A DNA stretch of 64,000 nucleotides from Mesocentrotus franciscanus (taxonomy: Eukaryota; Echinodermata; Echinoidea; Camarodonta; Strongylocentrotidae). A model generated the notes under the pieces. That model worked only from the letters and a program-made list of their open reading frames with translations, made no database searches and was not told the origin of the DNA. Where the stretch lies: contig CP137683.1 of assembly GCA_037976565.1 (NCBI GenBank), forward strand, positions 7,852,321 to 7,916,320, in the 5' to 3' direction. The translations under genes and the position numbers were made by a program. Positions 58,409-64,000 of this stretch are shown here, one piece after another (the first letter of the stretch is position 1; every line of letters begins with the position of its first letter).

Positions 58409-61400
58409 TACTACAACTTCACCATCTTCTTTTTTTCTTTCTTCTTCTTCTTCTCTTCTTCTTCTCATTCTTCCCCACTTTCTCACTCTTGTTCTCATTG
58501 TTTTTTTCTTCTTCTTTTTCATCATCGCCATCATCATCTTATTTTCTTCTTCTCCGTTTTCCTTCCTCTGCCGTTCCTTCATCTTGGTTCTTTTTCCTTC
58601 TTTTTCTTCTCATTATCCCCTTCCATTTTCTTCGTTATATCCCCTCCTCTCCTCCTCCCTTTTCATCTTGTAATGATAATCAGTATTAAGGGTGAATAGG
58701 GGAAGGAGGGAGCAAAGGGGGTAGAGGTGAAGAAAGTAAAATGAAGGGAAATGATGAGGAATAGACGAGGAAAAGGAGAAAGGATGATATGATAAGGAGT
58801 CGAAAGAGAATATGGGGTTTTCGAGACATAACTTTTCATAACTTTATACCCATAACAATTTACAATAACTGTTATAACCTACTGAAATCGTCATCGCATG
58901 AAATTGACTGTGAGCTTATTTATTATTATTGAGAAAGAGCTTTATGAAATCAGGTTGCAGACCCGTTATTTTGCATCTCTCTTATTTCTTGCCAGGTAAT
59001 TGCTCTTATCCTGGGTCTGGTGTTCTTAAGACAGCACATTGATCAAGCAGGAATTCAGAACATCAATGGCTGTCTCTTCATCCTCATCACCAACTCGGCC
59101 TTCAGTAACACATTCGCTGCTGTTCAGGTAAATCTCACACCCATTGAACACAAGGCGTCATTTAATAATCTGGATTTATATAGGGACGAAATACCATCTC
59201 TGAAAAGCGCTTTACAGATATTATTACCCCGGTCATCGGATTCATTCACACACAATGTGCACCATCTTCATTCCCTGGGGAGTATTCCTACCGTATTCCT
59301 ACCTTGAGGGCATATGGCAATTACTAACACAAAAGCTTTCGTCATCCTACCAGGTCTCCATTTCTCTCCTGGGTATGGAATGGCAAATGTAGATTAATGC
59401 CTTGCCAAAGGACTTGTAGGACTGCGTCAACGACTGATACAAGTTGACAAATCAATGAATTAATAGTACAAACATTTATTTATGAATTATTTATGAGAAA
59501 CTCAGTTTTCAGGTGTTTTGTCGAGGTGATTGGTATCTACAGACCTTAAATGTTCCATATGATACTATTTGAATGCAGCTCTCCCCTCTCCATCGCCCCC
59601 TCTCTCTCTCTATTTTTTCTCTCTCTTTCTTTCTTCCTCTCTTTCTTTCTCTCTCTCTACCGTGTGTGTGTATTGGGTTTTTACAGACGTGTATCAATCA
59701 GATATGATTATTTACGTCTGGGGACCGACCTTTAACGTCACCATCCGAAAGACGTGACTCAGTTTCGAACCTGCGTCCTCGGCTGAACCGTGATGAAATG
59801 AAAGCAGTTTTGACCCATGTGTGAATAATTAATTTTGATGTGAAACTGTAATACATCAATTCAGAACGTACGGTTATCCATTCGAGACTTTGCATAATTA
59901 TTATACCCAACTAGTGTTCTAAAAAAATATTAAAAATCTTTCATTTTTTCCTTTTGTTCATAGATATTTCCCCTTGAGATGGCATTAATCAAACGAGAAC
60001 ACTTCAATGGAATGTATCGAGTGGATGCTGTTTTCATATCTAAAATTCTTGTAGAGGTATTGTATTATTGTTATTTCTCATAATGTGATAATTCACCGCA
60101 ATAACATGAGCTTAGAGTGACTGATATTTGCTTCGGATTAATTTTTCCTCTCTTTCATAATCCTACTCAATTGGTATTATATTGGTGAAGGCACTTCGTT
60201 TTATCTTTTGCACTATAGCGCGCCTGATTATTTCGTCAAACAAATAGAATACGGATTTAGCTTAGGTTTAGGGTTAAGGTTAGGTTTATTACTTGGCAGA
60301 GGGTGGAAGTAAGGACATTTGATTAGCCAAGGCAATTGACAATGGACCTTGACGCCGGATCGTGTGTTGCAGTTTGCTCCGGCGGCATTTACGCCGGGCA
60401 TTATTTTGTCAAAACTATGAGGTTAGCGTTGTTAGCATAGGATGAAGGCAGTGAACACTCTCATCCCCTTGTGTGAGGGCCCAGAAAAGAAACACTTTAT
60501 CTTGTAATAGGACTACGGTTTACAAGTCTGAACAAATACATTCAGCCTTTAAAAACCAAATCTATTTAAGCTATGCTTATGATACATCAACTTCAGATGT
60601 GGACCATGGGCTTAAAATTATTAGTAGAATAAAGGTATTATCAGACAACATGGGACGGGAATTGTTATTTATCAGTACCTATCTACTTCTGCCTTCGTTT
60701 CCATCAAATCTCTATATTTTTATTTCCCCAGTTGCCCTTCCAATACATCTTCCTACCGATTATCTTCATGACATTACCATACTGGCTGGTTGGTAAGTTA
60801 ACGTGATAAGACATCCTAGTTACAGAGATCTATAGAAATGATTAAATGCTCATTCGTAATCCTATAGCTTCGAGAGAAATTAGAAATATATCTTGCGATT
60901 CGGATGCATTTGCCAAAATAATTACATAGCTTATTGATATCTTTAAATTCTAATATGCATGTGAAAACGATTTCAGCATCTGAAATTATGTACATGTCTG
61001 TTCGGTTTAGCGAATACAAAGGAATTGTATGATCGGAATAATGCCGTTATTTTTACGTTTTAATTTATGCTGTAGATATTGATTAAACTACTGCTTATTT
61101 TCAGGAAATCGTTCTCATTTCATAATAAAGACCCAAACATAATTTCGTACATTTAATAAATATTTTAATAAATCATCGCAAAGTAAATGACAAAAATGTT
61201 GTGATCGATTGAATATATATTGGCATGCTTTTTGGATTAAAAAACATGCTGCACTGTCATTACTTGAACACTTTTTAAAGAATACAAATTGAAATTCAAG
61301 AGAATAAATGTTATCTAAAATTGAATTTTCAATATTTTTTTGTTTTGTTATAGGTATGTACCCTTACCTCTCGAATTACGTGGTTGCCTGCTGCATCTCA

Positions 61401-61733
61401 ATACTCGTAACCAATGCAGCTGTCTCTTTTGGTGAGTTTTATGATATGTGATAATCTGGTTACCATCAATTGTGCTTTGATTTGGTTGGATATGATTTAA
61501 GAACTTCGCAGGACTCAGTTAAGGATCCAGAGCGAACCTAGATCTAGCATGTCTTCTTCATCATCACCATCATCATCATTATCATCATTATCATCATCAT
61601 CATCATCATCATTATCATTATCATCATAATCATCATCATCATCATCATCATTACCATCATTATCATCATCATCCCCGTCATCATCATTATCATTATCATG
61701 ATTATCATCATCGTCGTCACCATCATCATCATC

Positions 61734-61774
<41 letters not shown>

Positions 61775-62408
61775 TCATTATCGTCATGCGACGACCGCAG
61801 CCGAGATAGAGTTCACTCTTTGGCACCAATCGCTCTTTTCAATCATGACCTTAGGAATGTCTTCTAACTTGAGATTAAGACTACGTATATGGGCAATGAT
61901 ATCCATGAAATTGCAGAGGCTTCGGCCTCTGTTTGGGCAAGGCAGCCTCCAGCAGAGGACATCCCATATTCCCAATAAGTACCCCCAAAAAAAAAAAAAA
62001 AAAAATATGCCCCTGCCAGCAATCTTAGTCTCTTAAATACACATAGAAAAGTCCTATGAGATGTTATACCACCTCGTTTCCAAAATACGAAGCGACAGTT
62101 GCAGAAATATTTTTAAAATTCTTGGCTGGTCGCAGCCTCGCATGAGGCGTATGTCGCATAATTATGAATAGGTTAGTGGTTATTATACATTTTTGTACTA
62201 AATTGTGTTAATTTTAAGACTAAAAGGACAAATTTTCCTTTATGATTTTCATATTGAACGAATACAAATCTCATCTTCAGTCTTCATTTTATTTCTTTAA
62301 AGGTTACTTGCTGTCATCTATGAGCGGGACTGTATCCATCGCTTTGGCCATAACTCCTCCGTTGCTATTACCCTTCATGCTGTTCGGTGGTCTCTTCATT
62401 AATCTCGC
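49929..62408 (+). CDS. White-type ABCG half-transporter, 16 internal exons visible
   Basis: Gene-level entry; exons are listed separately. ABCG half-transporters are membrane pumps with an N-terminal ATP-binding domain and six C-terminal membrane helices; White-type members dimerise and move pigment precursors or other small molecules across organelle membranes. Visible in order: Walker A GASGAGKTT, Q-loop YCQQDDLF, signature CSGGERKR, Walker B LMFCDEP, D-loop SGLD, H-loop STIHQPS, then [17 protein letters not shown] (diagnostic for White), and membrane segments [38 protein letters not shown] and [14 protein letters not shown]. All splice junctions are GT-AG and keep one frame with no breaks. 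The last exon(s), with the final loop and helix, lie beyond the window or were not found. Whether the substrate is pigment-related here is unknown. Confidence 0.95.
49966..50019 (+). repeat. In-frame 9-bp coding minisatellite (GGCACAAAC)n
   Basis: Five perfect GGCACAAAC units plus a sixth ending AAA, reading (Gly-Thr-Asn). Length changes by unit keep the frame. Confidence 0.95.
50222..51198. other. ABCG intron, nothing recognised
   Basis: AT-rich. A stretch at 50640-51010 is open on the plus strand (160 codons) but shows no homology, codon bias or splice sites. Confidence 0.5.
51199..51247 (+). CDS. ABCG exon B (49 bp)
   Basis: Acceptor CTTCACAG, donor GCTAG|GTAAGA. Encodes [16 protein letters not shown], the strand leading into Walker A. 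The intron splits the Ser codon of GASGAGKTT in phase 2. Confidence 0.93.
51274..51305. repeat. Fragment of TTAA MITE family B end
   Basis: TTAAAGGGAAATCCAACCAC matches the terminus of 35151-35722; the body is absent. Confidence 0.6.
51844..52030 (+). CDS. ABCG exon C: Walker A and Q-loop
   Basis: Acceptor CTCCTGCAG, donor TTTCAG|GTAGGT. Encodes [40 protein letters not shown] and [20 protein letters not shown]. Compare fly White [20 protein letters not shown]. Exit phase 0. Confidence 0.97.
52465..52555 (+). pseudogene. Relic copy of part of ABCG exon C in the next intron
   Basis: TCTGGTAGTATCTTGGTCAA continues as [19 protein letters not shown] then a stop. It is about 80% like 51908-51990 but with no splice sites and a decayed right half ('ggaagatgaccac'). 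Confidence 0.85.
52713..52784 (+). CDS. ABCG exon D (24 codons)
   Basis: Acceptor TGTCTTCTAG, donor GCA|GTAAGT. Encodes [20 protein letters not shown] then VIRA, the helical part after the Q-loop (White AMVRMPRHLTYRQRVARVDQ). Phase 0 at both ends. Confidence 0.94.
53018..53394. mobile_element. TTAA MITE family D
   Basis: TTAA on both sides; ends AGGGATCGTTTAAC and the imperfect inverse GTTACCGGATCCCT. It lies in the ABCG intron between exons D and E. Confidence 0.8.
53758..53875. repeat. Interstitial telomere-like (TTAGGC/TTAGGG) array
   Basis: Seven consecutive CCTAAG units (TTAGGC on the other strand), then mixed CCTAAC/CCTAAG/CCCTAA units. It lies in the ABCG intron between exons D and E. 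Confidence 0.9.
54109..54210 (+). CDS. ABCG exon E: signature motif
   Basis: Acceptor CCTTGTACAG, donor GAG|GTATAT. Encodes [20 protein letters not shown] then [14 protein letters not shown]. White usually has LSGGERKR; here Cys takes the first position. Phase 0 at both ends. Confidence 0.96.
55139..55305 (+). CDS. ABCG exon F: Walker B, D-loop, H-loop
   Basis: Acceptor ATCTTGCAG, donor GACAG|GTCAGT. Encodes [40 protein letters not shown] and [12 protein letters not shown]. The donor is followed within 15 bp by a GA repeat. Exit phase 2. Confidence 0.97.
55323..55436 (+). repeat. (GA)n microsatellite just after exon F
   Basis: Starts 18 bp after the exon F donor, so reads of this junction may be unstable. 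Confidence 0.95.
55867..55938 (+). CDS. ABCG exon G
   Basis: Acceptor CATTGCCAG, donor TCCAG|GTAAGT. Encodes [20 protein letters not shown] then FFSR (White ILLMAEGRVAFLGTPSEAVD FFS). Phase 2 at both ends. Confidence 0.96.
56470..56572 (+). CDS. ABCG exon H: White-diagnostic [15 protein letters not shown]
   Basis: Acceptor TTGACTTTAG, donor GTTGAG|GTAAAT. Encodes [20 protein letters not shown] then [14 protein letters not shown]. Exit phase 0. Confidence 0.96.
56855..56932 (+). CDS. ABCG exon I
   Basis: Acceptor TTTTTGCAG, donor CACGCG|GTAAGA. Encodes [20 protein letters not shown] then PTMSHA, the variable linker between the ATP-binding and membrane domains. Phase 0 at both ends. Confidence 0.85.
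57540..57574 (+). CDS. ABCG exon J (35 bp)
   Basis: Acceptor TATCTTTAG, donor TCACC|GTAAGT. Encodes [12 protein letters not shown] in the variable linker. Support comes from frame continuity and splice sites rather than homology. Confidence 0.75.
57969..58074 (+). CDS. ABCG exon K: start of membrane domain
   Basis: Acceptor GGTGAAAG, donor ACTGTG|GTAAGT. Encodes [20 protein letters not shown] then [15 protein letters not shown] (White YKATWFMQFRAVLWRSW, EPLLVKVRLIQT). Exit phase 0. Confidence 0.96.
58080..58670 (+). repeat. About 600 bp TTC/CTT tract with two (ACT)n blocks
   Basis: Polypyrimidine microsatellite in the intron between exons K and L. Its six-frame long open frames (poly-Leu, Ser/Thr) are not genes. 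Confidence 0.95.
58996..59127 (+). CDS. ABCG exon L: TM1-TM2
   Basis: Acceptor TCTTGCCAG, donor GTTCAG|GTAAAT. Encodes [40 protein letters not shown] and AAVQ. Phase 0 at both ends. Confidence 0.96.
59145..59790. repeat. SINE-like repeats within ABCG intron
   Basis: 59160-59290 ('ctgaaaagcgctttacagatattattacccc', 'tcattccctggggag') and 59690-59790 ('ggggaccgacctttaacgtcaccatccgaaag', 'gtttcgaacctgcgtcc') are typical minus-strand tRNA-SINE bodies. A CT tract lies at 59575-59662. Confidence 0.55.
59964..60056 (+). CDS. ABCG exon M
   Basis: Acceptor TTGTTCATAG, donor GTAGAG|GTATTG. Encodes [20 protein letters not shown] then [11 protein letters not shown]; the E-x-R-E / YR pattern is the coupling region between TM2 and TM3 in ABCG proteins. 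Confidence 0.95.
60732..60792 (+). CDS. ABCG exon N: TM3
   Basis: Acceptor ATTTCCCCAG, donor GGTTG|GTAAGT. Encodes [20 protein letters not shown] (White LPLFLTVPLVFTAIAYPMIG). Exit phase 1. Confidence 0.94.
61354..61431 (+). CDS. ABCG exon O: TM4
   Basis: Acceptor TTTGTTATAG, donor TTTTG|GTGAGT. Encodes [20 protein letters not shown] then NAAVSFG. Phase 1 at both ends. Confidence 0.94.
61553..61786. repeat. (ATC)n microsatellite
   Basis: About 230 bp of ATC/ATT triplets in the intron between exons O and P; poly-Asp and poly-Met frames are artefacts. Confidence 0.97.
62303..62408 (+). CDS. ABCG exon P: TM5 (last visible exon)
   Basis: Acceptor TTCTTTAAAG, donor CTCGC|GTGAGT. Encodes [20 protein letters not shown] then [16 protein letters not shown] (White GYLISCASSSTSMALSVGPP, PFLLFGGFFLN). 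Exit phase 2. The next exon should begin with a V/Y-rich stretch and was not found before 64000. Confidence 0.95.
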
Positions 62409-62492
62409 GTGAGTCACTTTTGATTTCTTACATGAGAAGGATTTATCATAATAACGTTTTGTCTGCTCCGTATTACCCTACCCTCCTCAGGC

Positions 62493-62519
62493 TCCTCTCT
62501 CTCTCTCTCTCTCTCTCTT
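62493..62519 (+). repeat. (CT)n microsatellite
   Basis: Short perfect CT run after exon P. Confidence 0.9.
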
Positions 62520-62663
62520 TTGACCCCTTTCTCGCGCCCCTGCGTCTCTCTCTCGAGAGAGATCTATCTCATATTACTGAATTCCCCCCTCTCTTTGTAG
62601 CACAGTCTATCCATGGACCTCTCACCTTCTTCGTTCTCCTTTCTCTTCACATGCCTCTCCTCC

Positions 62664-63062
62664 AAGCGCGTAGCCAGGATTTTATTTTAGGGGGGCGGTA
62701 GTGAGCACGCGAAGCGTGCGAATCACTTACAGAGCGCGCGAAGCGCGCTCCCTAGGGGTGGGTGGGGGGGAGTTCCTCTCAGCGCGCGGAAGCTTTGACG
62801 TTTCATTAAATTGTTAGAGAAAGAAGACGATTCGTTGTACGTTCTCGGCTCTTAATCCTTGTCTGAATTCAGTTTCCCCCTCCCGCGCGAAGTGCGGAAG
62901 CTTTGACGTTTCATTAGAGAAAGAAGACGATTCGTTGTATACCGTGCTCCTTTTTCTTCCTACGTCCTCTTCCTTTTTTCTTTTCTCTTTTTTTTTTTTT
63001 TTTTTTGGCGGCGGTTTTTTTTGGGGCGACCGCCCCACCGCCCCCTGGCTACGCGCCTGCTC
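62664..63062. mobile_element. MITE with GCGCGTAGCCAGG ends
   Basis: AAGCGCGTAGCCAGGATTTT at left and the inverse CCCCCTGGCTACGCGCCTG at right. Inside, GACGTTTCATTA..GAGAAAGAAGACGATTCGTTG occurs twice (about 62797 and 62906), and there are GCGCGCGAAGCGCGC palindromes. Confidence 0.8.
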
Positions 63063-63282
63063 TCCTCCTGCCTCCGACCACTTTCACCTTTTTTCTCTTC
63101 CGTCTTCCCCTCTCTGAATTACTTTGGACATTTTTTCCACATAACCTATGATGTCCTCATGAAACAGAGTTTCCTAAGGACTTTATATACACCCATTTTT
63201 ATTCAATTTAACATACATTTGCATATATACAGTGATAAACATATATTATATGTTTTTTGATATTTTGCTTGTAGTCACTACA

Positions 63283-63732
63283 AGCAAAATTGATCCCTCC
63301 TTGGCTCCTTAACATCATAAGGGAAAGGCAACTTCAGTTTGTTGGGCATATTATGAGAAGAAAAGGCACAGAAATCGGGAACTGACACGAAAAGTTGGGG
63401 GAAAGAGAAGCAGAGGGAGACAGCGCATCAAATACATCTATACAATGTCTATTTTATCAGGAACCTATATTATACAAGCACTGCTTTTCAACAGGTTCTA
63501 CATTCTACTTAATCTATCATATGAATCAGTATCATTGAGACGTGCTCATATTACATGTATATATTTAATTTCTATTTTATATGTCTGTCTATATTTTTGT
63601 AAAATGTGGAACAAATAAACTTGAAATACATTGATAACTTCATTGGGATGACTGGTAACAGAAGTAACGTCACATTACAAAGAACCAGAGATAGGAGTAG
63701 ATGGAAAGCCTTGATCGCCAATGTCTGGAACA
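63283..63732 (+). pseudogene. Decayed LINE C-terminus split by a 186 bp insert
   Basis: Reads IRERQLQFVGHIMRRKGTEI, then (shifted) GKRSRGRQRIKYI, and after the insert TLQRTRDRSRWKALIANVWN then RQDT-stop. This is the endonuclease-RT LINE tail (RExQLRFLGHxMRR; GRQRxxYxD; RTRDRxxWRxxVANV). The insert 63438-63623 is flanked by AAATACAT on both sides. Confidence 0.85.
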
Positions 63733-64000
63733 GACAAGACACCTAGCAAGCAAGTAGTCATTAATAATCATTCTAATGTGACTTTCTTTCTTCCACAAAG
63801 TCTAAAAAACACGATCGCAAGGAATTCCGAAAAATCAACTCAAGGGCAATTGCAATAACCTATTTCAAATAGAAATTATATTCGGATTACGTAAAAACCA
63901 TGTCATTGTAACGTTCAAACATTTCAAATGATGACGTACAAGGCCATTGGAATAGTCTTACGTTGATTTTCGAAAGTACTTTATCCCTCATTTTAAATTT
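63733..64000. other. No gene recognised
   Basis: AT-rich sequence up to the window edge. Confidence 0.5.

Noticed and set aside
57949..58699. Very long open frames (up to 246 codons) on plus strand and others on minus
   Set aside because: They are poly-Leu/Ser/Thr/Val readings of a TTC and ACT microsatellite in an intron.
61515..61829. Asp-rich 104-codon frame on minus strand
   Set aside because: ATC microsatellite read in frame; no start context or homology.

Overview
This is eukaryotic genomic DNA: multi-exon genes with GT-AG introns, about 60% AT, and dense in small transposons. It most resembles an echinoderm, probably a sea urchin. That assignment is inference from the repeat types (foldback MITEs ending in TTTCACAAAG, TTAA-flanked MITEs, CR1-like LINE tails) and from protein similarity; no marker gene settles the species.

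Two protein-coding genes can be reconstructed exon by exon. On the minus strand (about 21.07 kb down past the left edge) lies an NFX1 homologue, a nuclear RNA/DNA-binding protein with an Arg/Gly/Asp-rich N-terminus, a RING/PHD-type finger and a long array of NF-X1 zinc fingers. Fifteen exons (about 1,020 codons) are visible; the R3H-domain exons must lie beyond base 1. On the plus strand (49.93 kb past the right edge) lies an ABCG half-transporter of the White type, of which 16 internal exons are visible, from the cytosolic N-terminal region through the nucleotide-binding domain and most of the membrane domain. Its first exon(s) and last exon(s) were not found. The two genes point away from each other.

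The 28 kb between them is a transposon nest with one intact tRNA-Asn(GTT) gene at 44.88 kb. It holds two copies of a 2.2 kb hAT-type element, a 1.26 kb foldback element built of CAACTGG/CAATTGG repeats, several families of TTAA-flanked MITEs, a 397 bp hairpin, LINE remnants and microsatellites. NFX1 introns also carry many elements, including a 999 bp Harbinger-like element inserted into a partly triplicated exon.

Two assembly observations matter for anyone using the NFX1 model. The 500-N gap at 15.27-15.77 kb has the same 14 bases on both sides, and closing it on that overlap restores a continuous zinc finger. NFX1 exons between 11.8 and 21.0 kb contain about eight local frame changes with conserved residues kept in the shifted frames, whereas the exons below 11 kb and all 16 ABCG exons have none. 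This fits local consensus error better than a pseudogene.

I found no sign of a new molecular system such as a defence locus or gene cluster. The unusual content is structural: transposon architecture, exon duplication and one in-frame coding minisatellite.
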